This document shows, piece after piece, positions 1-8,700 of a DNA stretch of 64,000 bases. This stretch comes from CAVXEF01 sp963827315 (lineage in GTDB: Bacteria > Planctomycetota > Phycisphaerae > Sedimentisphaerales > Anaerobacaceae), in contig CAWHAL010000001.1 of NCBI GenBank assembly GCA_963827315.1, positions 434,001 through 498,000 of the forward strand, read 5' to 3'. The position numbers and the translations under genes were made by a program. How positions within the stretch are numbered: position 1 is the first letter of the stretch; each line of letters starts with the position of its first letter. The notes beneath the pieces were generated by a model. That model did not search any database. It saw only the letters and a list, made by a program, of their open reading frames with translations, and had not been told where the DNA came from.

Positions 1-125
1 AACCCCACGTGAAACGTGGGGCTAAATACGCCGCCGACAAGGTCGGCGGTATGGGGTTAACGGAATTGGTGGAGCCCCTGTTCTTGGCCGAGGGAGCAAA
101 ACTCGAGGATCCCGCCGGAGGCGGG
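1..125. repeat. Cluster of short perfect palindromes (REP-like)
   Basis: Three perfect hairpins lie in 125 bases. The first is at 3-21: an 8-bp stem CCCCACGT/ACGTGGGG with loop GAA. The second is at 31-49: an 8-bp stem CCGCCGAC/GTCGGCGG with loop AAG. The third is at 111-125: CCCGCC/GGCGGG with loop GGA. AACCCC at 1-6 also pairs with GGGGTT at 53-58 and encloses the first two, so a larger cruciform is possible. No T-run follows on either strand, so these are not classical terminators. No ORF of note is present. They lie downstream of the minus-strand gene that ends at 140. The paired arrangement resembles REP/BIME elements; assignment to such a family is inference. Confidence 0.6.
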
Positions 126-139
126 TAAACTTCGCTGCG

Positions 140-1738
140 CTACGAGGGCAGGCAAGCAATCGTGTCAGTCGTTTTAGTTGCGCCCGCCTCTGTGCTGGTT
201 TCTATCCCGGGGCGCATTGTTGTCCATAGGTGCATCGTTGTCCCTGCGCGATCTTTATCCCTGCGTGTATCTTTGACCTCGGTTTTTTGTTCACCGGCCG
301 GTCGAGACGGCGGACCTTTCTCAAAGATGCCCAGCCCACCCCGCCTGCCAACGACAGGTGGGGACGGAGTCTTCACCTGTTCCGGCTGGGTCAGATTGGC
401 CTCTCGCAACGGAACAGACGCGGGCTTGTGCTCAGCAGGCGTGGTCACCAAATTCCTGTGCTCGGTCGGCGACGTTACAGAACCTTTGTGTTCCGAGGGT
501 GGTTGAACTGTCTTGGGACCCGCCGACGCGGACTCCCAGCGGTTTCGTTCCTCGCTGAACTTGTGCAGGTCGGTCGCCTGCCTATAGAGATTCTGTCGTG
601 CGTCGGTTTTGAGCTGCTCAAACTTCATTGGGTTCTTCTTGTCGGCGGCGACCGTGCTCAGCGGCTCGGCCATCAGAATGTTCCTTCGCTGCGAGTCGGG
701 CAACCCGGTCTGCAGGGTCTTCACCTCGTGATATATCCTCGGCGGACGAAGGTCCCTGTCGGCGCGGCGGAGGTCGTACTCATGGCGCTGGTGCTCCTCC
801 CAGTCAGGTTCAATCCTGCGGTGGCTCCAGCGGTCATGCTCATAAATCGGGTCGTACCACGTATGTCGCTGCTCGCACTCAAACCACGGGTAGATGCCGA
901 TGCCGACGTAGACATCATCGTAGTAATCGCCGAAGTAGTAGTGGCTGTAACGCGGACAGGTGAACATGCTAAACTGCAACGTGCCGATATCGACGACAAC
1001 GCTGAGCGAGAGAGAGAACCCGGGCCTCTCATAGACGGTCCTTGGGAAATAGACCGGCGCAAACAATACGCCGCGGCGTCCCAGGGAGTAGTCCCAGTGC
1101 CCCTCGACGAATACATAACCCCGTGGCGTCCAAACGTAGTGAGACGGCGCCCATACCCAGTCCGCCTGAGCCACCAGCCAGTAACCTGAACGCAGAACAT
1201 ACTGACCATGATACCAATACCAGCAGGGCGGCACCCAAATATTGTCCGTGGATGGCGAGAGCCCCTGCGGCTGCACATTGTCGAGTGCCGGCGGGGCCGG
1301 GAGATACTCGATTTGCTGAACGTCGGTCACCGGCGTCCAGAAACCAGGTACCCACTGCCAACCTTCAGGCACATGGGCCCAGTAGCCGGGCACCCAGTAC
1401 CTGTTCGGCGGAGCGGCTCTCCAGCAACCGCTGACCCAGATGTAGCTGTTTCGTTCCCCATCCCAGCCCCAGTATCCCGACACCCAGACAAATTGATTGC
1501 CCGTCGGCCTTTCTGCCGGGGGGTTTTCCACTATGTTGGGTGGCGGCTGGGTCGGGGCCACCAGGCCCTGCTGAACCTGCAAGTCGACTGGTTCGGCAAA
1601 GGCCTCATGCACGGGGCCTCGGTTCAAAACCTCAGGTTGCTCCTGTGCCAGCGTCGGTGGGGGCGCCTCGCTGGCCTCACCATAGAGCAGACCGGCCGTC
1701 AGGGCCAGTGTTATTACAATCATAATCGCGGTTTTCAT
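140..1738 (-). CDS. Secreted YXWGXW-repeat protein
   Basis: Predicted exported protein of 532 residues with unknown function. The N-terminus (MKTAIMIVITLALTAG) is a signal peptide. The middle, about residues 80-240, carries repeated aromatic units such as VWVSGYWGWDG, YWVPGYWAHVP and WVPGFWTP, the signature of YXWGXW-repeat proteins, which are common in Planctomycetota. The C-terminal third is rich in charged residues, proline and histidine (EHRNLVTTPAEHK) and is probably disordered. An upstream ATG at 1768 would put ten residues before the signal peptide. The ATG at 1738 has a purine-rich AGGAAAGGGG ahead of it and is preferred. It stands alone, with a 190-nt upstream gap to the next minus-strand gene. 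Confidence 0.8.
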   Translation of the reverse strand: MKTAIMIVITLALTAGLLYGEASEAPPPTLAQEQPEVLNRGPVHEAFAEPVDLQVQQGLVAPTQPPPNIVENPPAERPTGNQFVWVSGYWGWDGERNSYIWVSGCWRAAPPNRYWVPGYWAHVPEGWQWVPGFWTPVTDVQQIEYLPAPPALDNVQPQGLSPSTDNIWVPPCWYWYHGQYVLRSGYWLVAQADWVWAPSHYVWTPRGYVFVEGHWDYSLGRRGVLFAPVYFPRTVYERPGFSLSLSVVVDIGTLQFSMFTCPRYSHYYFGDYYDDVYVGIGIYPWFECEQRHTWYDPIYEHDRWSHRRIEPDWEEHQRHEYDLRRADRDLRPPRIYHEVKTLQTGLPDSQRRNILMAEPLSTVAADKKNPMKFEQLKTDARQNLYRQATDLHKFSEERNRWESASAGPKTVQPPSEHKGSVTSPTEHRNLVTTPAEHKPASVPLREANLTQPEQVKTPSPPVVGRRGGLGIFEKGPPSRPAGEQKTEVKDTRRDKDRAGTTMHLWTTMRPGIETSTEAGATKTTDTIACLPS

Positions 1739-1929
1739 CTGGTTCCCCTTTCCTAATGGCTGAGTCATACAATACTACCAAGGAATTTCTTATATTAGAC
1801 GCTTAACTGCACAACTTAATTGCATTTCAATACCAAAATTTTTTCCGCACTGCAATGGTCCTAAGCCATTTTGCATCAGCCCTAAATCTCCCGCGTTTTT
1901 TCAACAGAGGCCGACGGGCGAAGCCGGGG

Positions 1930-2427
1930 TCAGGTCTGAAATCTGGCGATTACGAATGCTCCGATGAAGTTACTCGCTATGACTACGAGAATGGCAATAC
2001 TGACATGCACAAAAATTGCAGAAAAGGGGCTGATTTTTTGCTGTTTTGCTATTGTGTAAGTCATAACGGTCAATATCAACAAGCCCCAGATGACCGAACA
2101 GATTGCCGCAAGCTGGATAGGCAGGACGATTATCAGAATTATGAAAGTTGCTGAGACAAATAATCGTGTAAAGAAGTTGGTCAGGGTGGAGAGCCACACT
2201 TCTTTTTTGCCGACGTGCTCCGACTCCTGATAAATGTGGATGCCGAAAGAATCGGACAGATTGTCCGCGAGTGCAATGACCAATAGCGCGCCGATGATGC
2301 TTAATTTTGGATGCGTGAGGGTGTCCAAGCCGGTGATGATACCCAGATTGGTGATGATGGCCGATGTAGCGCCGAAGCTGAATCTCGTCTGGGCCGGCCG
2401 AACCGTATTTTTCAAATCGTTTGACAT
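1930..2427 (-). CDS. Small VIT1/CCC1-like integral membrane protein
   Basis: The 165-residue protein has four or so hydrophobic helices. After a short polar start comes FSFGATSAIITNLGIITGL (about residues 17-35), then ALADNLSDSFGIHIYQES (about 51-68), a segment with acidic and small polar residues within a helix. Two long C-terminal helices follow. The ATSAIIT...ADNLSDSFGIH pattern recalls the metal-binding helix region of VIT1/CCC1 iron/manganese transporters, but the protein is shorter and the assignment is tentative. It is a stand-alone gene, divergent from mltA, and about 190 nt upstream of the YXWGXW gene. A metal-transport role is inference only. Confidence 0.55.
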   Translation of the reverse strand: MSNDLKNTVRPAQTRFSFGATSAIITNLGIITGLDTLTHPKLSIIGALLVIALADNLSDSFGIHIYQESEHVGKKEVWLSTLTNFFTRLFVSATFIILIIVLPIQLAAICSVIWGLLILTVMTYTIAKQQKISPFSAIFVHVSIAILVVIASNFIGAFVIARFQT

Positions 2428-2472
2428 CGCACCCTATTCTACTGTGAATCGAGCCATTTGCAAGGGGCTGTG

Positions 2473-2486
2473 GCTCGTGACTCGTG
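2473..2486. repeat. Dispersed repeat GCTCGTGACTCGTG
   Basis: The same 14 bases occur at 5132-5145 inside the lipoprotein gene. Here the copy is intergenic, between the VIT-like gene and mltA. It is a short imperfect direct repeat (CTCGTGACTCGTG) of a kind that spreads as small families in genomes of this type. Confidence 0.5.
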
Positions 2487-2618
2487 GGAAGAGAATAAAC
2501 GCTCCAAGTATTTTGGGCTGAAAACGCGTACTTGATGTGATAAAGCAACTGTCCGGCAGAAAAACCTCAAATAGGTAATCGCCGAACAGATTTTGGTAGT
2601 ATCGAGCCGGGATTCAGT

Positions 2619-2624
2619 TATAAT
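2619..2624 (+). promoter_or_regulatory. Probable -10 element of the mltA promoter
   Basis: A perfect TATAAT lies 40 nt upstream of the mltA start in the divergent region between the VIT-like gene and mltA. The -35 side is weak: TTGGTA at 2593-2598 gives a 20-nt spacer, longer than the optimum. Transcription would start near 2631. Position and consensus favour a real element, but the poor -35 keeps confidence low. Confidence 0.4.
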
Positions 2625-2664
2625 CTCAAGCCTTATTCCTTATTTTTGAAAGTTTGAGATGATT

Positions 2665-3855
2665 ATGAAAAAGACAGTACTTGCTTTCGCCCTTGTCCTG
2701 ACTGCATTATTTTTAGCCGGTTGCCAAAAGCCCCAAAAGGCCGAGCTTCTCGGGCCGCCTGAGTACAACAGGCCTTTGCCGCCTGGGCAGTCTGCGCTGC
2801 GCAAGATAACGAATCCTGAGGATATTCCGGACTTTACGTTCGCCTGTTATGACCTGTCAAATCTTAAGAGTTCGGCAGCGAAGAGCCTGAACTATCTGTC
2901 CAAACCTTCGAGCAAACAGTTTTTTCCCTGCGGCGAAATAACCCATCAGCGGACGGTTGACAGTCTTAAGGCATTTACAGAGCTATTGGACAGCGGTCTG
3001 CGAGGCGGTCAGCTCAGCGATGCGATAAAACAAAAATTCGATGTTTATATCTCTGTCGGCTGTGATGATAAAGGTACGGTCCTGTTTACGGGTTATTATA
3101 CGCCGATTTTTGACGGCTCTCTTACTCGCAGCGAGCGATTCGCGTATCCGCTTTACAAACAGCCCACTGACCTTGTGAAGGGCGCCAAAGGCGAAATTCT
3201 CGGCAGGCGCGGCCCGGACGGGCAGATTGGGCCATACCCATCAAGGCGGGTCCTTGAAGCTGCGGGTTCGCTCGAGGGGCAGGAGCTGATTTGGCTCGGC
3301 GACCCGTTCGAGGCCTATATCGCTCATGTTCAGGGTTCTGCAAAGATAAGACTTCCAGACGGCAGTCTTAAAGGTGTCGGATACACCGCCAGCAACGGGC
3401 AAGAATACAAGAGTCTGGCTAAGGCGATGGTCGAACAGGGCAAAATCAGAGCCGAGCAGATGAGCCTTTCGGCAATGATAGAATATTTCAAGAAGCATCC
3501 GGACGAAGTTGCAAGCTTAACCCAGTTGAATCCCCGTTTTATATTCTTTATGGAAGCAAAGGGCGAGCCACGCGGCAGTTTGAACGAGGAGGTAACACCA
3601 TACCGGAGCATAGCGACGGACAAATCTATTTTCCCGCCGGGGGGTCTGACTCTTATCTCGACCGAATTGCCTTATGAAAAAGACGGTAATATTATGAACA
3701 GGCCTTATAGCGGTTTTGCTTTTGACCAGGATACAGGCGGGGCGATTCGTGCTGCGGGCAGATGTGATGTATATATGGGTCAGGGCGAGAAAGCCGGCAA
3801 CCTTGCCGGGCGAACCTATCGGGAAGGCCGGCTCTATTATTTGTTTGTAAAATAA
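2665..3855 (+). CDS. mltA: Membrane-bound lytic murein transglycosylase A
   Basis: MltA-family lipoprotein of 396 residues that cleaves the glycan strand of peptidoglycan and leaves a 1,6-anhydromuramic end. The N-terminus MKKTVLAFALVLTALFLAGC is a lipoprotein signal with lipobox LAGC. The central part has the MltA domain opening FTGYYTPIFDGS (about residue 140) and the double-psi barrel region around FIFFMEAKGEPRGS. The C-terminal 3D domain is clear: FAFDQDTGGAIRAAGRCDVYMGQGEKAGNLAG, with the catalytic-type aspartate in QDTGG and the DVYMG motif. An ATG two codons earlier (2659) is possible; GAG at 2656-2658 is better spaced for 2665. It is a single gene, convergent with the SPFH gene. Confidence 0.9.
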   Translation: MKKTVLAFALVLTALFLAGCQKPQKAELLGPPEYNRPLPPGQSALRKITNPEDIPDFTFACYDLSNLKSSAAKSLNYLSKPSSKQFFPCGEITHQRTVDSLKAFTELLDSGLRGGQLSDAIKQKFDVYISVGCDDKGTVLFTGYYTPIFDGSLTRSERFAYPLYKQPTDLVKGAKGEILGRRGPDGQIGPYPSRRVLEAAGSLEGQELIWLGDPFEAYIAHVQGSAKIRLPDGSLKGVGYTASNGQEYKSLAKAMVEQGKIRAEQMSLSAMIEYFKKHPDEVASLTQLNPRFIFFMEAKGEPRGSLNEEVTPYRSIATDKSIFPPGGLTLISTELPYEKDGNIMNRPYSGFAFDQDTGGAIRAAGRCDVYMGQGEKAGNLAGRTYREGRLYYLFVK

Positions 3856-3902
3856 AAAGGCAAAAAGTTGGGGGCTAACCAACATAAATATAACGACAAC
3901 CC

Positions 3903-4769
3903 TTAACCGCCATTAGATTTTTTTCTGAGCGGGAGGACGCCGGCCAATTCGCCGATAACATTAACCAGCTCGGAATCGGAAGGGACAACAATTTTTGCGT
4001 TATCTTTGAGGGCCTTTTCGACCATTTCGAGTTTTCTAAGAATCTGGGCATTGCCGACGAAATATTTATCGGCGGCCTCGTTGACAAGTCTTATGGCCTC
4101 GGCCTCGCCTTCGGCGGCGAGGATTTTAGCCTGCCTTATTCCCTCGGCCTTTTTAATCTCGGCCCGTTTCTGGCCATCGGCTTCTCTTTCCACGGCGTTG
4201 GCAAAGTCGAGGGAAGCAATTTTTTCATTTTCCGCTTTAACGACCTTGTTCATTGTTTCCTGAACGTCTTTCGGCGGGTCGATTTCCTTCAGCTCGGTAC
4301 GGACTATTTCCATACCCCAGTTCTTTGTTTCCTTCGACAAGGTAGAAAGCAGCTCGCCGTTTATCTTGTCCCTTTCGCTATTGGCTGATTTGAGCGTCAG
4401 CGTGCCTATAATGTTTCGCAGGGTTGTTCTGGCAAGATTTACAATCTGCCACTGATAGCTATTGACATTATATTGAGAACTCTTGACGCTTTCCTCATCG
4501 GCCTTGACTTTAAAGTAAACCTGTGCGTCGACCTTGGCATTAAGATTGTCGTTGGTGATTATCTCCTGAGGCTGAGCATCCACCATTTGTTCGGTGATGT
4601 TTACCTGGACCATTCTCTCTATTACGGGAATAATCCAACTAAAGCCGGGATAAGCAAACTTGTTGTATTTTCCAAGTCTTTCGATGAGTCCCCTGTGAGT
4701 GGGGCGTACGATTCTTACGCCGGCGAAGAAAATTACTACAGCGACAGCAATTATTACATACCAAGTCAT
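3903..4769 (-). CDS. SPFH/band-7 paraslipin-like membrane protein
   Basis: A 288-residue stomatin/prohibitin-family protein of the paraslipin (QmcA-like) type. The start at 4769 follows a strong AAAGGAGG and gives one N-terminal transmembrane helix (WYVIIAVAVVIFFAGVRIV). Next comes the band-7 domain (RPTHRGLIERLGKYNKFAYPGFSWIIP, then VDAQVYFKV), and about residues 155-240 form an alanine/glutamate-rich coiled coil (AEGEAEAIRLVNEAA). Such proteins oligomerise into membrane rings and act as scaffolds for proteases. The open frame reaches 4871, but nothing before the SD site looks coding. A CCGCC/GGCGG palindrome sits directly 5' of the SD site and could fold in the leader RNA. No NfeD partner is next to it. 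Confidence 0.88.
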   Translation of the reverse strand: MTWYVIIAVAVVIFFAGVRIVRPTHRGLIERLGKYNKFAYPGFSWIIPVIERMVQVNITEQMVDAQPQEIITNDNLNAKVDAQVYFKVKADEESVKSSQYNVNSYQWQIVNLARTTLRNIIGTLTLKSANSERDKINGELLSTLSKETKNWGMEIVRTELKEIDPPKDVQETMNKVVKAENEKIASLDFANAVEREADGQKRAEIKKAEGIRQAKILAAEGEAEAIRLVNEAADKYFVGNAQILRKLEMVEKALKDNAKIVVPSDSELVNVIGELAGVLPLRKKSNGG

Positions 4770-4782
4770 AATGGCCTCCTTT

Positions 4783-4795
4783 CCGCCGAAGGCGG
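4783..4795. repeat. Palindrome CCGCC-GAA-GGCGG next to the SPFH ribosome binding site
   Basis: A perfect 5-bp stem with a 3-nt loop ends exactly where the AAAGGAGG of the SPFH gene begins (reading the minus strand). It resembles the hairpin at 111-125 (CCCGCC-GGA-GGCGGG). It could be a mobile palindromic unit or a leader hairpin that tunes ribosome access. Confidence 0.4.
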
Positions 4796-4871
4796 ATAAA
4801 TTCCGTAACTTTAGATTGATGTAATTATACGTCGGGGTAGGGAAGAAAGCAAATAAAGGATGATTCTTCAC

Positions 4872-4893
4872 TCCTTCGACGGTGCTCAGGGCA
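4872..4893. repeat. Dispersed repeat, TTCGAC...GCTCAGG family (intergenic copy)
   Basis: TCCTTCGACGGTGCTCAGGG lies between the SPFH gene and the lipoprotein gene. It matches the copy at 5648-5669 inside the lipoprotein gene (CCTTCGACTGCGCTCAGGAC) at nearly all positions. Both belong to one short repeat family. Confidence 0.55.
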
Positions 4894-4912
4894 AATTTGG
4901 GGGGTAAATATA

Positions 4913-5728
4913 TTAGTTGAAATAATCTATTTTGAGGAGGCGGTGCTGGATGACGCCGGCAGGATTGGTCGAGAATACCTCGATTCTTGTTGGCAGAAGA
5001 AGGCCGGTCGATTTTACCTTTCGATAGTCGTAGCCGCGAACCAATAAAGATTCCTTTTCGCTGACAAATGAAATTATGTCAACCAAATATGTGTCTCTAT
5101 TCTGGTAAAAAACCGTTTCTCGTCGCTCGTCGCTCGTGACTCGTGATTCGATTGGGTAATACCATAAGCCCTGGATTTTTAGCGGCTCGGAGGGTTTGGA
5201 AGACTCAGCAGACTTATCCAGAAGACGTGTGGGGGCCATCGTTATATCTCGTACTGCGTATATCGTGTTGCGTATATCGTATTGGGCCTGCCCCTTTGTG
5301 GACGTAAAATTATTCTGCGACAGGAGCCAGGCGAATTTGCCCTGCGGCTCGACTGCTGTGATGCGGACAGAATTCGACCACGGATAAATTTCGTGGTGCT
5401 GCTGGGTAAGATAGAAACTGCCGGTGCTACTATAAAAAGTAACGATACAATCGAGTTCAAGTTTTTTGGTGTTTATCCAGGCCTCGAAGCCACCTGTAGC
5501 AGCGACCGCCTTAGAGATGAAATCATCCGGCTTCGCTTGCGCTACGGCGGACAAGTCGGTAACAACGAGCGTATTGACGTCGGGGCCATAAGCCAATGGG
5601 TCAACGGTCGGCCTTTGCTGCTGCTGACAAGCTGTAAACAGAAGCAAGCCTTCGACTGCGCTCAGGACAAGTCCACAAACGACAATCGAAAGGCGATTGA
5701 ATATACTATTTCCCCTCGTGCGAATCAT
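4913..5728 (-). CDS. Putative lipoprotein with three in-frame repeat insertions
   Basis: A 271-residue protein of unknown function, probably an outer-membrane or periplasmic lipoprotein. The start at 5728 has AGGTGG upstream and lies directly after the nifJ stop at 5730. The N-terminus is a signal peptide that ends LLLFTAC, a plausible lipobox. The region about 75-140 (AVAATGGFEAW...GSFYLTQQHHEIYPWSNSVRI) resembles outer-membrane lipoprotein-sorting or LolA-like folds, a weak impression. Three stretches read like translated dispersed repeats: VLSAVEG inside the signal peptide, YDIRNTIYAVRDI in mid protein, and ESRVTSDERRE near residue 195. All keep the frame. It sits last in an operon with nifJ. 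Confidence 0.7.
   Translation of the reverse strand: MIRTRGNSIFNRLSIVVCGLVLSAVEGLLLFTACQQQQRPTVDPLAYGPDVNTLVVTDLSAVAQAKPDDFISKAVAATGGFEAWINTKKLELDCIVTFYSSTGSFYLTQQHHEIYPWSNSVRITAVEPQGKFAWLLSQNNFTSTKGQAQYDIRNTIYAVRDITMAPTRLLDKSAESSKPSEPLKIQGLWYYPIESRVTSDERRETVFYQNRDTYLVDIISFVSEKESLLVRGYDYRKVKSTGLLLPTRIEVFSTNPAGVIQHRLLKIDYFN
5118..5155. repeat. Intragenic tandem repeat of CGTCGCT/CGTGACT units
   Basis: The sequence TCTCGTCGCTCGTCGCTCGTGACTCGTGATTCG is a run of near-identical 7-mers. It includes GCTCGTGACTCGTG, also found at 2473-2486. On the coding strand it encodes ESRVTSDERRE within the lipoprotein and preserves the frame. Confidence 0.6.
5241..5287. repeat. Intragenic tandem repeat of about 14 nt (ATATCGTGTTGCGT)
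   Basis: Three successive units, ATATCTCGTACTGCGT, ATATCGTGTTGCGT and ATATCGTATTG, lie head to tail. On the coding strand they give YDIRNTIYAVRDI in the lipoprotein. Such TACGAAATACGATAT-like runs are typical of short dispersed repeats rather than of protein-coding selection. Confidence 0.6.
5648..5669. repeat. Dispersed repeat, TTCGAC...GCTCAGG family (intragenic copy)
   Basis: CCTTCGACTGCGCTCAGGAC is a second copy of the element at 4872-4893. Read on the coding strand it gives the peptide VLSAVEG and lengthens the hydrophobic core of the lipoprotein signal peptide. Confidence 0.6.
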
Positions 5729-5729
5729 A

Positions 5730-8700
5730 TCAATCCACCTTCGGCAGATTATCAGCGGAACTACAGGATAATTTAGCAAGCTGCTCCATCAGGGCATATC
5801 TATGAGCGGCGTCGCTTTTGGCGAGCTTGAGCAGTTCCGCTGCGGCCTGCGGATTTGATTTCTGGAGCGAACGGAAGCGATTTTCGCCGTAAATGTACTC
5901 TTCGAGGTCGAGCGTCGGTGGCTTTGAGTCAAGCTGGAGCGGATTTTTGCCCTGCTGTTTGAGTCGCGGGTCAAATCTGTACAAAGGCCAGTGTCCACAG
6001 GCGACGGCCTTTTTCTGCTCCTGATAGCCGAGCATCATATCGATTCCGTGAGCGATGCAGTGCGAGTAGGCGATTATAAGAGAAGGGCCGGAGTAGTTTT
6101 CAGCCTCGACGAATGCCTTTACCGTCTGAGCTGGATTTGCACCAATGGCGACCTCGGCGACATAGATATTACCATAGACCATAGCCAGAAGTCCGAGGTC
6201 CTTTTTCGGAGCGGGCTTTCCTGCGGCGGCGAACTTGGCAACTGCGGCCCGAGGTGTGGACTTGGACATCTGTCCGCCGGTGTTCGAATAGACCTCGGTG
6301 TCGAGGACGAGGACATTGACATTGGCACCGCTGGCGAGTACGTGGTCGAGGCCGCCATAACCGATATCGTAGGCCCAGCCATCGCCGCCGAGCGCCCAGA
6401 CAGACTTGCGGACGAGATAATCCGCAACATCCATCAACGCTTCGCATTCAGGACATTTGCTCTTTGTGCACTGTATTTTAAGTTTAGCGACCCGAGCCCG
6501 CTGCTGCTCAATAGCCTCCTGAGCGGGGTCATCGGCGAGTGTTGCTGTTTTGATTTCTTCGGCAAGTTTGGCATCGACACAGCCTTTGGATGTTACTTTA
6601 TCCAAAAGTTCGAGGGCATACTGTTTGAATTTATCGACTGCCAATCGCATACCCATAGCGAACTCGGCGTTATCCTCAAACAGGCTGTTGCTCCAGATGG
6701 GGCCGCGTCCGGCTGCGTTTTTGGTGTAAGGGGTTGTCGGCAGGTTGCCGCCATAAATGGATGAGCAGCCTGTCGCATTTCCAATCATCGCCCTATCGCC
6801 AAAAAGCTGGGTGAGGAGTTTCACATAGGCGGTTTCGCCGCAGCCGGCACAGGCGCCGGAATATTCAAACAAAGGCACAACCAGCTGGCTGCCTTTTATG
6901 GTGTTGGTTTTGAAAAGTTTGGGGTCGGTGTCGGGGATTGAGAGGAAATATTTATAGTTTTCGCGTTCGGCGTCGCGAAGCGGTTCCTGGGGTGTCATAT
7001 TGATAGCCTTTCGGCCTGTCGGCTGATTGTTTTTATCCTTTTCAGCAGCGGGGCAGTTGACGACGCAGGCGCCGCAGCCGGTGCAGTCCTCCGGTGCAGT
7101 CTGAACGGTAAATTTCAAGCCTGCAAAATCCTTGCCCTTAGCGTCGGCGCTCTTGAACGTCTTTGGGGCGTTCTGGAGATACTTTTTATCGTAGGCCTTT
7201 ACCCTTATTGCGGCGTGCGGACAAAACAGCGAACACTGTCCACACTGGATACAGATATCAGGCTCCCAAGCGGGTATATTTACGGCGATGTTGCGCTTCT
7301 CGTACTGGGTTGTTCCGGTGGGCCATTTGCCGTCAGGAGGCATTTTGCTGGTGGGCAATTTGTCGCCGCGAAGCGCCATAATCTCTGCGGTAACATTTTG
7401 CACAAACTGCGGCGCATCCTTCGGCACAACAGGCGGCATTGTTATTTTGCTTGTTACTATAGCCGGCACCTTGACTTCGTAAACCCGTGCCAATGCACCG
7501 TCGACGGCGGCATTATTCATCGCAACAATCTTTTCGCCCTTCTTGCCATAGCTTTTCTGGATGGCGGCCTTGATGGCCTCGACGGCCTTTTCAATCGGAA
7601 TGATGTTGCTTATCTTGAAGAACGCCACCTGCATAATCGTATTGATTCTTGCGCCGAGTCCAATCTCCTGCGCAAGCGACATTGCGTCGATGACGTAGAA
7701 CTTCATCTTTTTATCGATTATCTGCTTTTGCACTTCCTGCGGCAAGGTGTCCCATACCTTGTCGGGGCCGTGCATACTGGTCAGTAAGAACGTTGCGCCC
7801 TGCTTTGCGGGTGCGAGCATATCATACTTTTCGAGGAAGCTGGGATTGTGACAGGCGATAAAATCCGCCCTGGCTATCAGATAGGGCCTGCGTATCGGTT
7901 TTTTGCCGAATCGCAGGTGTGATATTGTTATTGCGCCCGCCTTTTTCGAATCGTAAACGAAATAGCCCTGGACGTTATTGTCGGTCTTTTGGCCGATAAT
8001 CTGAATCGAGTTATGGTTGGCGCCGACAGTGCCATCCGACCCCAGTCCGTAGAACATTGCGGTATAAAGCCCCTCCAGCGGCGGGACAAAGGACTCATCG
8101 ACGTCGAGACTGGTATTTGCCACATCGTCGATAATTCCGACTGTAAAAGCTCTTTTTGGTTTAGTGTCATCGAGATTATCGAAGACGGCCTTGACCATCG
8201 CGGGTGTGAAATCTTTTGAGCCGAGTCCGTAGCGGCCGCCGACGATTACGGGATATTTCTGGAAGGCGGTCTGCTTATCCTCCATTGCTTCGCCTACTGC
8301 GGTCCGGACATCCAGATACAGCGGTTCGCCAATTGAACCGGGCTCTTTTGTCCTGTCGAGGACGGCGATTTTCTTTACGGTTTTCGGCAGACAGCCGATA
8401 AAATCTTTTATGCTGAAGGGCCTGAAGAGACGTACCTTGACTACGCCGACTTTTTCTCCTCTGGAGTTGAGGAACTCTGTGGTCTCGTGAACGGTATCGG
8501 CGCCTGAGCCCATAATCACGATGACTTTTTCGGCGTCCTCTGCGCCGACGTAATCAAAGAGGCGGTAACTTCGGCCGGTCAACTTTGCAAATTTATCCAT
8601 CGTCTGCTGAACAATCGCGGGTGCAGCGAAGTAAAATTTATTAACAGTTTCCCTTCCCTGAAAATAGACGTCCGGGTTCTGCGCCGTTCCGCTAATGCAG

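Noticed and set aside
230..1189. A 319-residue plus-strand open frame
   Set aside because: It is the reverse of the YXWGXW gene; biased composition of that gene keeps the other strand open.
3856..3902. GTTGG...CCAAC hairpin between mltA and the SPFH gene as a shared terminator
   Set aside because: The stem is only five base pairs with a seven-base loop and no T-run on either strand.
6169..6447. Arginine-rich minus-strand frame inside nifJ
   Set aside because: It lies fully inside the intact nifJ frame and has no start signal.
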